Positions 7,980 to 16,560 of a stretch of DNA of 64,000 nucleotides are shown piece by piece. The position numbers and the translations under genes are program-made. Source of the stretch: Burkholderia sp. Bp9142 (GTDB lineage Bacteria > Pseudomonadota > Gammaproteobacteria > Burkholderiales > Burkholderiaceae); contig NZ_QTPP01000002.1 in the NCBI RefSeq assembly GCF_003853415.1, positions 1 through 64,000 of the forward strand. Direction: 5' to 3'. The notes beneath the pieces are model-generated. The model did no database searches, was not told the DNA's origin, and worked only from the letters and a program-made list of their open reading frames with translations. Positions within the stretch are counted from its first letter, which is position 1; each line of letters begins with the position of its first letter.

Positions 7980-9316
7980 TGCCCGTCGATCTCTCTCAGG
8001 CGGGACGCCCGAGCGCCTATCCGAGCCGTCCACGCTTCTGGCCGTGGTGGTTCTGCATCTGGCTGGCCTGCGCGGTGTTCGGGGCGGTGATTGCCTTGTT
8101 GATGTGGCCCAAGGGCGAGCGAGCGGGCAGCCCGTGGTTCTGGTTCTGCGTCTTCGGTATTCCGCACGGTTTTTTCGGCTTTCTCTTCGCGATCGAGCGT
8201 GCTCGCTATGAGGCCATGTGGTACCGCGCCTACCACCGCAACCTCCATCGCGACCGATGGCTGGCGGAGCGCGTCCGTGTCGCGCAGCAGCCGCTTCGGG
8301 TGCTTGGCGTTGGCTATTGCTTGCCCTTGAACGATCAGACGCTTGCTCAGGCAATCCATGCTGGCGTGCGTTTGCCGCGACAGCAGCAGCCCCGTTCTGG
8401 CGCAGGTGTCGTCGAGCATTGCCGCTTTGATGACCCACAGGAAATATTCGACGAAGCTGACGAAGTCGATGCGGTCGACGCAACTCACGAGACCGAGGCA
8501 GATGCCGTACTAGATGCGGTTCCAACGCGACCCGTTACTCAGCTTGCACTCAGGATCGCCGAGGCGCTCGAACCACTCGCCGCGAGCCTGCACGCGCTCA
8601 CGCAGTACGAAGCCACCCACTGGCCGAAGGTGCGCATCCTGGCAGAACCTGGCGACGAAGCCTTACGCGAACAGGAGGTTCGCGACGCGCTGCAATTGGC
8701 CGGTCTGCCGCCCCTTACCGTACTGACCATACCTGCTTCGCGCGGATTGCTGGTGGCAGACGCATGGCTCGACGCCCGCGAAGCATGCCCGCTGCTCGTG
8801 ATCGCAACGACATGGCATGAAAAGCTGCCTCCAACCGGCAGCACGGAAGGATGTGTCGCGATGCTGCTCGACGCCGGCTTCTACCGCCTACCAGAAGATG
8901 TGCCAGTGATGGCGACCCTGCATCGACCTGTCGAAGGCAAGGCCGACGAGATCGAGTACGGTTTCGCGAATGCCGTGATCTGGGGCCGGGCAGATTTCGA
9001 TGCCGTGACGCGTGCCTGGGTCACGCGCGCCGTCAAGCGCTGCAATCAGGGGCTACGCATCGCGAACCTGGAGGCGCTTGCGAACGGCGACGCCCAATGC
9101 GACCTCGCCTACATCATGGGCGATTTTGGCAGTGCCAGCGGCTGGCTCTCTGTCGCCGCTGTTATCGAATGTGGTGCGGCCGACGCGCCGCAACTGATCA
9201 TCGATGGCGTGCAGTCCGCCGTCATTCACGTGCTTCCCGGTCAACACGGGAAGGAATCTTCGTTGCCTGGACACGCTCAGCATGACCGATCCGAAACTGA
9301 CCTTGCGGCCGTTTGA
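7979..9316 (+). CDS. T6SS-island membrane protein of unknown function
   Basis: The ATG at 7979 shares a base with the PAAR stop, favouring it over an upstream in-frame start at 7931. The 445-residue product has two N-terminal membrane spans (about residues 20-43 and 50-70) separated by a short loop, then a large soluble region. The soluble part has an acidic low-complexity stretch near residues 140-165 (DEADEVDAVDATHETEADAV), followed by a globular domain with LLVIATTWHEKLPPTGSTEGCVAMLLDAGFYRLP. I do not recognise the family. Its position between PAAR and the TssM-like gene, with a 35-base overlap into the latter, implies a structural or loading role in this module. Confidence 0.7.
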   Translation: MPVDLSQAGRPSAYPSRPRFWPWWFCIWLACAVFGAVIALLMWPKGERAGSPWFWFCVFGIPHGFFGFLFAIERARYEAMWYRAYHRNLHRDRWLAERVRVAQQPLRVLGVGYCLPLNDQTLAQAIHAGVRLPRQQQPRSGAGVVEHCRFDDPQEIFDEADEVDAVDATHETEADAVLDAVPTRPVTQLALRIAEALEPLAASLHALTQYEATHWPKVRILAEPGDEALREQEVRDALQLAGLPPLTVLTIPASRGLLVADAWLDAREACPLLVIATTWHEKLPPTGSTEGCVAMLLDAGFYRLPEDVPVMATLHRPVEGKADEIEYGFANAVIWGRADFDAVTRAWVTRAVKRCNQGLRIANLEALANGDAQCDLAYIMGDFGSASGWLSVAAVIECGAADAPQLIIDGVQSAVIHVLPGQHGKESSLPGHAQHDRSETDLAAV

Positions 9317-12300
9317 CTCGGCTCCCGCTATGGAGTCTGCGCCCTCTGGGCGCCTCGCGCTCTGGGGCGTGGTTGTCGCGGCGCTGATCGCTGCAGCGTT
9401 CGCGATTGGCCTCGTATGGCACCGCGGCGACCTGTTCGATCTCGCGCCCGGTGTGGCCCGTATGCAAGTCGCGATCGCCATCAGCGTCGCCCTGATCGTA
9501 TTCATCGCCATCCATCTCTGCTTGTTTTTTATCGGCGCATACGCCATTGCCGGACAGATGTTCCGCAGGGATATAGGTGAAACGACGAAGCCGCGGAAGC
9601 CGCTGAAACGCGATGCCCGTCTGCAACGCATGGTCGAGGAACTGCGTGCGTCGCAGGGCCTACGCTGGCGATACCGATCACCGTGGCTGATGGTGAGCGG
9701 TTCAGACACATTGATCGACCAGGTCGCCCCGGGCCTGAAGCGCGCGGGGGCGATGCCTGTCGGCAACGTGATTCTCGTGCACGCGGCGCCGGACGGCATC
9801 GAGGCGGGCACATGGCGCCGACAAATCCGCAAGCTGCGGCGCAGGCGGCCGGTCGACAGCGTTGTGCAGATCACGCACGTGGATGAATGCGATACCGAAC
9901 TCCCGCGCGCACTCGCTGCGCTTGCGACCGACATCGGTTGGGCTGCACCTGTGACGTTCCTGCATACAGTGCCTGCACAAGGCGACAGACCTGAAATGTT
10001 CGAGGCGATCGGTGCGTTTCCGGGGCCGCCGTACCCGGGCGGGCAGCCGGCGCTGGCCCTGCGCGATCAGCTCGCCGCGATCGAGCGTGATACGGCGGAT
10101 GCGGGCGTGCGGCTTTGCACAGCGCCCACGCGCGTCACCTATCTAGCCGAAATCTCGCAATACATCGGGAAACAGCGCGAACACATCGTCACCGGCTGGA
10201 AAGCGCTCCTTGCTTCGCACTGGCTGCGCGCGCCGCTGGCGGGGGTGATGTTCGCCCCTGTATTTGCGACGACAGCGGCGGTGCCAACTCCGGCGCCGAT
10301 CGCGGCGGGTGCGAGTGAATCGATGACGCACCTCCCGATCGAGTTTCCGCCGCAACCGGCCGCACTGCTGCCGGCGTGGCGCGCAATCGCAAGCCGGCGG
10401 CGCATGGGTTGGCGCGTGGGATTTTACTGGCCGAACGCATTGGCGATGTGCCTGATCGGCGCGGCGATGGCGTGGTGCGTATGGATGACCGTGTCGTTCA
10501 TTGGCAACCAGCAACTCATGCGCGATGCGAAGGCGGCAGCGAGCGCAGCGGTCGATGCGCGGCCGCAGACCGCCGCCGCGTGGCGTGCGCAACTGGCGCT
10601 ACAACAGTTGATGGAAAAGCTCGAATACCGTCAGCAGCATGGCGCACCGTGGTACTTGCGGGCAGGCTTGTCGCGCAATGACGATATTCTCCGCGGACTC
10701 TGGCACCCATACCGACTCGCTGCGACCCGCAACTTGCAGGTGCCTGTGGTGCAAACGATCGGCGAGTTGCTGAAGGCCACGGATCAAGCGCGTGCCGACA
10801 GCCTTCAATCGCAGGAGACGCGGGGGAGCACCTACAATGCGCTCAAGGCCTACCTGATGCTCGGCGACCCGTCTCGCACCGATCCGGCGTTCCTGAAGCG
10901 CATGCTCGTCGCCTTGTGGTCGCGCCCCGTTGAGATGCCGCTGGGTGAGCGTGACGATACCGGCCGACGGCTTGCAGGTTTCTACGCCAATCACCTGAAA
11001 GCGCATCCCGAGTGGCGGATAGCGATGGACGACCGCGTCGTGACCGCGACTCGCAACATGCTGGTTACGCAGATGGGACTCGCGTCGGCTGACGACACGG
11101 TGTACCAACGCATCCTCGACGAAGTCAAAAACAAGTATGCCGACGCGTCGCTCGAAACGCTCCTGAATGGCGCCGATTCGCACGGGATGTTCATGGCGTC
11201 GCGAACCGTGCCGGGGGTCTATACGCGCGCGGCGTGGGACGGCATGATCGCCGCCGCGATCGACAAGGCTTCCGGCGACCGCCAGCTCAGCAGCGATTGG
11301 GTGCTGACTGGCACGCAGCCTCGGCTGACAATCGGCAACCCGCTTGGGCGGGGCACGATCCAATCCAACGCAATCGTCGATGAGAAACGCGCGGCCGAGG
11401 AACTGAAGCAGCGGTTGAAGGCACGGTATTTTGGCGAGTACACGGCTGCATGGCAGCGCATGCTGAACAGCATGCAGTGGCAATCGGCGTCCAATCTCAG
11501 TGGCGCGGTCGAACAGCTTTCTCGACTGGCGGATGCACAGACTTCTCCGTTGATCGCGCTGATGCAATCCATCCAATATCAGGCGGAGGCTGGGCGGCCG
11601 TCTCAGGCGCTAGCCGACACGCTGGTAAGAAAGGCGCAGAACCTGATCGGGGCGGACGAGCAGGCAGGGGCGATCGCCTTCAACCCGCTCGACACGCCGT
11701 TTGGTCCATTGCTCGGGCTGATGGGCGACACGGGCGCGTTGCCTGCAGCTGCAAATGGAAAGAGCACCATGCCAGCCAACATCGCGCTGAACGGCGTGAG
11801 CCTGTCGCGTTACCTGACGGCGGTCACGACGATGCGGTTGAAGCTGCAACAGATCGCGAGCAGTTCCGACGCGCAGGCAATGGCCCGATCGCTCGCGCAG
11901 GCGGTGTTTCAAGGCAAGTTGTCGGAACTGTCCCAGGCGCGCGACGATGCGGCGCTCACGGCCGCGAGCCTGGGTACGGCGTGGGCGGGTTTCGGCGATA
12001 CGGTCTTCGCGCAGCCGCTCGAAGCTGCTTGGCAGACCATCCTGCAGCCGGCCGCAGCGAGCCTGAATGAAGCATGGCGAGGCAGTGTTGCCGCGCCATT
12101 CAACGCGGCGATGAGTGGCCGCTATCCGTTCTTCGATACGCAGGCCGATGCGTCCTTCGCCGAGCTTGGCCGCTACGTGCGGCCCGATACCGGACTGATT
12201 TCGCGCTTCGTCACGACACAGCTGGCCGGCGTGATGAAACTCGAGGGCGACCATTGGGCGCCAAGTGAGCTGGCACCGCAGGCGTTGCAGTTCGATCCCA

Positions 12301-12827
12301 AGTTCCTGAGTGCCGTTCGGCAGTTGTCGACGATTGGCGCGCAGCTCTACGTGCAGGGTGACGCGAGAGAGAAATTCGACATCATGGCGCTGCCGACGCC
12401 AAAAGTGACGCGCTCGGCGCTGTCGGTCGATGGCACGCAGGTTATCTATTTCAATCAGCAGGAGCGCTGGACGCCGCTGGCGTGGCCCGGCAATGGCCTG
12501 AGCGGGCACGCGGGGCTCTCATGGCAGACGCTCAACGCCGGCCTGCGACAGGCATTCGATTCGACTGGCGACTGGGCGTTCCTGCGTCTGCTGAGCCAGG
12601 CTGACATCAAGCAGCTTGATAGCACGCGCTATCGACTCACGTGGAATGCCGGAAGTGACGAGCCGCTGTCGTACGTGTTGCGTACGCAGGTCGGTGCCGG
12701 GCCGATCGAACTGCTGAAACTGCGCGGATTCCGCATGCCGGATCGCATTTTCGTCGTCGGCAAGGCGGGCGCTGCGTCGACGATGCCGCTCCTGCCGCGC
12801 TGCCACCGGATCTCCAGCCATGAGTGA
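9282..12827 (+). CDS. tssM: TssM/IcmF-like T6SS membrane protein lacking a Walker A motif
   Basis: TssM is the inner-membrane scaffold of the T6SS membrane complex and contacts TssJ in the periplasm. The 1181-residue product has the right layout: two N-terminal membrane spans (about 22-44 and 63-88), a cytoplasmic domain to about 385, a third span (LAMCLIGAAMAWCVWMTVSFI), and a long periplasmic IcmF-related region ending in a beta-rich domain. Where many TssM proteins have a GxxxxGKT loop, this one reads PWLMVSGSDTLIDQV, so ATP binding there is unlikely. The start at 9282 lies 35 bases inside the upstream gene; an earlier in-frame start at 9204 would add residues without support. The stop overlaps tssF by 8 bases. 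Confidence 0.8.
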   Translation: MTDPKLTLRPFDSAPAMESAPSGRLALWGVVVAALIAAAFAIGLVWHRGDLFDLAPGVARMQVAIAISVALIVFIAIHLCLFFIGAYAIAGQMFRRDIGETTKPRKPLKRDARLQRMVEELRASQGLRWRYRSPWLMVSGSDTLIDQVAPGLKRAGAMPVGNVILVHAAPDGIEAGTWRRQIRKLRRRRPVDSVVQITHVDECDTELPRALAALATDIGWAAPVTFLHTVPAQGDRPEMFEAIGAFPGPPYPGGQPALALRDQLAAIERDTADAGVRLCTAPTRVTYLAEISQYIGKQREHIVTGWKALLASHWLRAPLAGVMFAPVFATTAAVPTPAPIAAGASESMTHLPIEFPPQPAALLPAWRAIASRRRMGWRVGFYWPNALAMCLIGAAMAWCVWMTVSFIGNQQLMRDAKAAASAAVDARPQTAAAWRAQLALQQLMEKLEYRQQHGAPWYLRAGLSRNDDILRGLWHPYRLAATRNLQVPVVQTIGELLKATDQARADSLQSQETRGSTYNALKAYLMLGDPSRTDPAFLKRMLVALWSRPVEMPLGERDDTGRRLAGFYANHLKAHPEWRIAMDDRVVTATRNMLVTQMGLASADDTVYQRILDEVKNKYADASLETLLNGADSHGMFMASRTVPGVYTRAAWDGMIAAAIDKASGDRQLSSDWVLTGTQPRLTIGNPLGRGTIQSNAIVDEKRAAEELKQRLKARYFGEYTAAWQRMLNSMQWQSASNLSGAVEQLSRLADAQTSPLIALMQSIQYQAEAGRPSQALADTLVRKAQNLIGADEQAGAIAFNPLDTPFGPLLGLMGDTGALPAAANGKSTMPANIALNGVSLSRYLTAVTTMRLKLQQIASSSDAQAMARSLAQAVFQGKLSELSQARDDAALTAASLGTAWAGFGDTVFAQPLEAAWQTILQPAAASLNEAWRGSVAAPFNAAMSGRYPFFDTQADASFAELGRYVRPDTGLISRFVTTQLAGVMKLEGDHWAPSELAPQALQFDPKFLSAVRQLSTIGAQLYVQGDAREKFDIMALPTPKVTRSALSVDGTQVIYFNQQERWTPLAWPGNGLSGHAGLSWQTLNAGLRQAFDSTGDWAFLRLLSQADIKQLDSTRYRLTWNAGSDEPLSYVLRTQVGAGPIELLKLRGFRMPDRIFVVGKAGAASTMPLLPRCHRISSHE

Positions 12828-14670
12828 AGACAAAGACAAACCGACGATGCCTGAACGGGGCGGTTTCGGTGCGGAGGACGATCCGTACCTGCGCTACTTC
12901 GACGCGGAGATGCGTTACTTGCGCGAAGCGGGTAGGGAGTTTGCGAAGTCCCAGCCACAAGGCGCGCGTCGAGTAGGAATGACGATGCCCGGCGCGCGCC
13001 ACGATAGTGTTGAGCAGACCTACGAGGGCTTTGCGTTCCTCACGAGCAGGCTGCGAATGAAACTCGACGATGCGCTGCCGGAAATCACCGATCCATTGCT
13101 CGATCACCTGTGGCCGCATGCAGGCCGCACGATTCCGTCGCTGGCAATCCTCGAGTGCATGCCGCGTGCCGGCGAAGCGCGGATTCTCGATACGCTGCCG
13201 CCGGGGTTGCAGGTCCGTTCGACACCGGTGGGACCGGACGGGACGATATGTGTCTACCGAACCACTCAGCCGATACGCCTGCTACCGCTCAATGTGTGCG
13301 AGGCCGGCGCGCGCGTGCGCGAGGACGGTCGTACGGTGATCCGGATCGCGTTCGACCTGCTGCACCGTGAGCAGCGGTTGTTGGACGACCTGTCGCGTAT
13401 CCGCCTGCACCTGCATGGCGACCGGTCGACTGCATCGGCGCTGTACGCGGTTTTCACGCGCCAGGTCGAGTCGATCGGTGTGCGCATGCCGCGCATACTC
13501 GACGGCCAGCTACAACCACGACCGGCGATGACTGTCGAGGCGGCTGGCTTTGGTGCGCAGGCACGACTGTGGCCGATCGATTTTGCCGCGCGCGGCGCAG
13601 ATTTCGATCGCGAGCAAACGATGCTCGAATATTTCGCGTTCCCCGAGAAGTTCCACTTCGTCGACTTGTGCGGTTTCGACGCGGCAAGTGTGCCGCCGGG
13701 CGAAACGCGCATCGAATTCGATATCGTGATCCGGGATCGAATTCCCGGTGACGTCACATTCGGCGCGGACAACATCCGGTTGTTCTGCACGCCGGTGATC
13801 AATCTGTTCGAACTGGACGCGCAGGCAATCCGACCCAACATACACGATCGCGACTATCCGGTGCGGGCTCCGGCGTCGGCCGGCGAGTACGTCGAACCCT
13901 ACGACGTATTGTCAGCCGTGGCTACCGATCCGCGCACCGCCAAGCAATACGTCTATCAGTCGATCAAGGAGTTCCGGCACCGCGGCGGGATGATCCGACA
14001 CGAGTTGCCGGATCGGCACTACCACGCGTCGATTCGACAGGGCGTGACGGGCCAGCGCGAGATGATCGTGACGTTGGGTGGACATCTCTGGGATGAACCC
14101 GGCAGCTTGCCCGACGGGCACGTAACGGTTCGGGTGTTGGCAAACAACGGGCGCTTGCCGCGTATGGCGCTGGGTGAATCGATGATTGCGACGCCTGCTT
14201 CGACCTTTAACGGCGTCGAACGGGTGCGCAACCTGACGGCCCCGACGATGCCGCTGTATCCCCCGCGCGGTGGCGACTATGGCTGGCAGGTGATTTCTCA
14301 CTTCAATGGGGCCGGCACAACCGAGTTGAACATGATGGACGCGAATGTGCTGCGCGGCGCGCTGTCGTTGTACGACTGGACCCGACAGGACGATAACCGA
14401 CGACGTATCGACGCGATTCATTACGTTTGGCTCGACGAGGAAACGGAGCTGGCGGGGGCGCGTGTCGATCGCATCGTGAATGTAAACGTTGGGGTCGAGC
14501 CATCGGGTTTTGCCGGGCCGGGTGACGCCGCGCTGTTCGGCGACGTACTCAGCTGCTTCGTAGGCCGCTACGCGTGCTTTCATTTTGCAGTCCGGCTCGT
14601 TCTGTACGAAGGCGTGGGCGGCCCCATCAGGCGCTATCCATGTACGATCAAGACAGGAGACTGGTTGTGA
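12820..14670 (+). CDS. tssF: TssF-like T6SS baseplate protein
   Basis: TssF (ImpG/VasA) is a wedge component of the T6SS baseplate, normally in a TssF2-TssG complex with TssE and TssK. The 616-residue length fits the family, as does the opening YLRYFDAEMRYLREAGREFAKSQP and the EGFAFLTSRLRMKLDDALPEITDPLLDHLWPH motif. The central and C-terminal regions continue the pattern (FGADNIRLFCTPVINLFELDAQ, then DYGWQVISHFN). No tssG, tssE or tssK follows, which is unusual. The ATG overlaps the end of tssM (ATGAGTGA), and its own stop overlaps tssJ. Confidence 0.82.
   Translation: MSEDKDKPTMPERGGFGAEDDPYLRYFDAEMRYLREAGREFAKSQPQGARRVGMTMPGARHDSVEQTYEGFAFLTSRLRMKLDDALPEITDPLLDHLWPHAGRTIPSLAILECMPRAGEARILDTLPPGLQVRSTPVGPDGTICVYRTTQPIRLLPLNVCEAGARVREDGRTVIRIAFDLLHREQRLLDDLSRIRLHLHGDRSTASALYAVFTRQVESIGVRMPRILDGQLQPRPAMTVEAAGFGAQARLWPIDFAARGADFDREQTMLEYFAFPEKFHFVDLCGFDAASVPPGETRIEFDIVIRDRIPGDVTFGADNIRLFCTPVINLFELDAQAIRPNIHDRDYPVRAPASAGEYVEPYDVLSAVATDPRTAKQYVYQSIKEFRHRGGMIRHELPDRHYHASIRQGVTGQREMIVTLGGHLWDEPGSLPDGHVTVRVLANNGRLPRMALGESMIATPASTFNGVERVRNLTAPTMPLYPPRGGDYGWQVISHFNGAGTTELNMMDANVLRGALSLYDWTRQDDNRRRIDAIHYVWLDEETELAGARVDRIVNVNVGVEPSGFAGPGDAALFGDVLSCFVGRYACFHFAVRLVLYEGVGGPIRRYPCTIKTGDWL
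14655..14659 (+). promoter_or_regulatory. Shine-Dalgarno AGGAG that selects a GTG start for tssJ
   Basis: AGGAG sits 7 bases before GTG at 14667, and the GTG overlaps the tssF stop as GTGA. This is better supported than the in-frame ATG at 14640, which would place nine charged residues before the lipoprotein signal. Confidence 0.65.
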
Positions 14671-15197
14671 CACCGCAAACAAATCGGATAACGCGAAGCG
14701 TTCGATTGGCGTGTGCTGCTGCGACGACAGCAGCATTGTTGTCTGGCTGCGGCATGTGGCAATTGGTGAATGAGACGACCACCGACATGACGCGCGCGAT
14801 TTTCGTCGCGAAGGTCAAGCAGATGAATTTCGTGATCGAAAGCCGCTCCGCTCTCAACGCGAACGAGCAAGGACAATCGCTGCCGGTTGTGATGCGCGTC
14901 TACCAGTTGAAGGATGCGAAGGCCTTCGAGAACGCAGCTTACGTCCAGCTGATCGATAACGACAAGGCATTACTCGGGGGCGATTTGCTCGGCAGTCTGG
15001 AAGCCACGCTTGCGCCTGGCGCCACGGTGAGGCTGTCTGCGCCAATGGCGAATGACGCGCAAGCCGTGGGTGTTGCGGGGTTCTTCCGTGGTCAGGGCGG
15101 TGCCGAGTGGCAACTGGTGATTCCGAAGTCACGGTGGAAGAAGACGGATCCCGTCAAGCTGGTCGTGACGGGTAACCGGATAGAGCTGGTGCCATGA
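14667..15197 (+). CDS. tssJ: TssJ-like T6SS outer-membrane lipoprotein
   Basis: TssJ anchors the T6SS membrane complex to the outer membrane by binding the periplasmic end of TssM. From GTG 14667 the product is 176 residues with a lipoprotein signal (LACAAATTAALLSGC; lipobox LSGC). The mature domain has the transthyretin-like TssJ pattern SLPVVMRVYQLKDAKAFENAAYVQLIDND, and ends in a VKLVVTGNRIELV strand. It is the last gene of the island on this strand. Pairing with the TssM-like protein two genes upstream is the natural inference. Confidence 0.85.
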   Translation: MTPQTNRITRSVRLACAAATTAALLSGCGMWQLVNETTTDMTRAIFVAKVKQMNFVIESRSALNANEQGQSLPVVMRVYQLKDAKAFENAAYVQLIDNDKALLGGDLLGSLEATLAPGATVRLSAPMANDAQAVGVAGFFRGQGGAEWQLVIPKSRWKKTDPVKLVVTGNRIELVP

Positions 15198-15317
15198 ACG
15201 AAGTATTGCGGCGATGCTTCGAGCAACGCTTTAATGGTGCGGGTTGTAGTTTTTAATCCAAGTTGCAAACACCGCGATGTCGAGAGCTGATACCCGCGCC
15301 TGAATGACGTCCCGCCG

Positions 15318-16196
15318 TCATTCGGGCAGATCCCACTGGTTTGCATCCTGCCCGGTCCCGCCGGTACTGAGCCGCTCGATCTTCTCCATCCGCTGCCGCG
15401 CCAGTTCGGGAAGCCGGTTCGTCACGCCGATCACCAGCGCTTCGGCGAGCGCGAGCGCGGGCACGTTCGTCTGCAGCATCGCGAACGGGCGTCCCTGGAT
15501 CCGCAACACGATCTCGGCGAACGCGCTGATCGGCGAGCGCCATTCGTCGGTAATCAGCAGCACCCTGACGCCGAGCTGGTGCGCAGCCTGCGCGAACCGG
15601 ATGCTGTCCTTCTGGTAGCGGCGGAAATCGAAAATGACCAGCACGTCGGCAGACCCCATGTCCGTCAGCGTGACCGACGCGAGATTCACGTTCGGCTCGA
15701 CGTACTGCACATGCGGGCGCGCATACGCGAGCGTGAAGGAAAACAGCGACGCGAGCGGCGCGGTGTAACGCCCGCCGCCGCAGAACACGCGGAGATCCGG
15801 ATCGGCCAGCAGCGTCACCGCTTCGTCGAACGCCGCCGCGTCGAGTTCCTCGATCGTCGTGGCGAGCGCTTGCGAGAGCCGCTGGAAGATCGCTGAATTA
15901 CTGTCGCGCATCCCCGATTCCGAGTGGAACGCATCCATCCGCGCGAGCGGCGAATTCATCGCGGTGTCGATCTCGTCGTGCAACGCCTGCTGGAACGACG
16001 AGTAGTTCGGAAAGCCGATCCGCACGACGAAGCGAAACACGGTCGGGTCGCTGACTTCGGCTTGCTTCGCAAAGCTCGCGATCGGCCCGAGACCGAGGCT
16101 CGGATAGCGATCCAGCAGCGCATGCGCGACCTTCTGTTCCGACGGCGTGAAGCTATCCATCTGGGATAGCAGCAACGCCCTGATGCTTGTCCCCAT
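15318..16196 (-). CDS. RpiR/MurR-family transcriptional regulator (HTH plus SIS domain)
   Basis: The 292-residue protein has an N-terminal RpiR-type helix-turn-helix (SFTPSEQKVAHALLDRYPSLGLGPIASFAKQAEVSDPTVFRFVVRIGFPNYSSFQQAL) and a C-terminal SIS sugar-phosphate-type binding domain (FCGGGRYTAPLASLFSFTLAYARP, then DVLVIFDFRRYQKDSIRFAQAA). The start at 16196 has GGAG six bases upstream; an alternative ATG at 16241 lies inside a perfect palindrome and is less likely. It is transcribed away from gamma-glutamyltransferase and the symporter, which are its likely targets. The ligand is unknown, and RpiR proteins beside amino-acid genes do not always sense sugars. Confidence 0.85.
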   Translation of the reverse strand: MGTSIRALLLSQMDSFTPSEQKVAHALLDRYPSLGLGPIASFAKQAEVSDPTVFRFVVRIGFPNYSSFQQALHDEIDTAMNSPLARMDAFHSESGMRDSNSAIFQRLSQALATTIEELDAAAFDEAVTLLADPDLRVFCGGGRYTAPLASLFSFTLAYARPHVQYVEPNVNLASVTLTDMGSADVLVIFDFRRYQKDSIRFAQAAHQLGVRVLLITDEWRSPISAFAEIVLRIQGRPFAMLQTNVPALALAEALVIGVTNRLPELARQRMEKIERLSTGGTGQDANQWDLPE

Positions 16197-16232
16197 CGGG
16201 CACTCCGGCTTGCTCGTATCTGAATGACAAAC

Positions 16233-16250
16233 GGCAGACATATGTCTGCC
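16233..16250. promoter_or_regulatory. Perfect 18-bp palindrome, candidate operator of the RpiR-type regulator
   Basis: GGCAGACATATGTCTGCC reads identically on both strands. It lies 37 bases upstream of the preferred regulator start and in the 364-base divergent region shared with ggt. Position and symmetry suggest a dimer-binding site for autoregulation. No factor is proven. Confidence 0.6.
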
Positions 16251-16560
16251 GGCGACTCCATGCATGTTAGCCGATCGACGGCCTGCGGGCCGTGTACGAC
16301 TGCAGTTTAGAGGGACGCATCGCACCACCTTCAATCATTCACATGTGTAATAAAACAAACATTCAAAGCAACGGTGAACCGTCAGATATCGCGGAATGGT
16401 TCAGTGATAACCCTAGGTTTTTGAATAAAAATCCCGGTGATATGATCGCGGCCTCGCTGGAATGTACTGTTCATTACATGCCTGATCAGTAGCGTTGGCC
16501 AGCCCTCGGGGCCGGTCGCGCATCACGGCATGGCCGGTTATTCGTCTGGAGGATTCCGTC

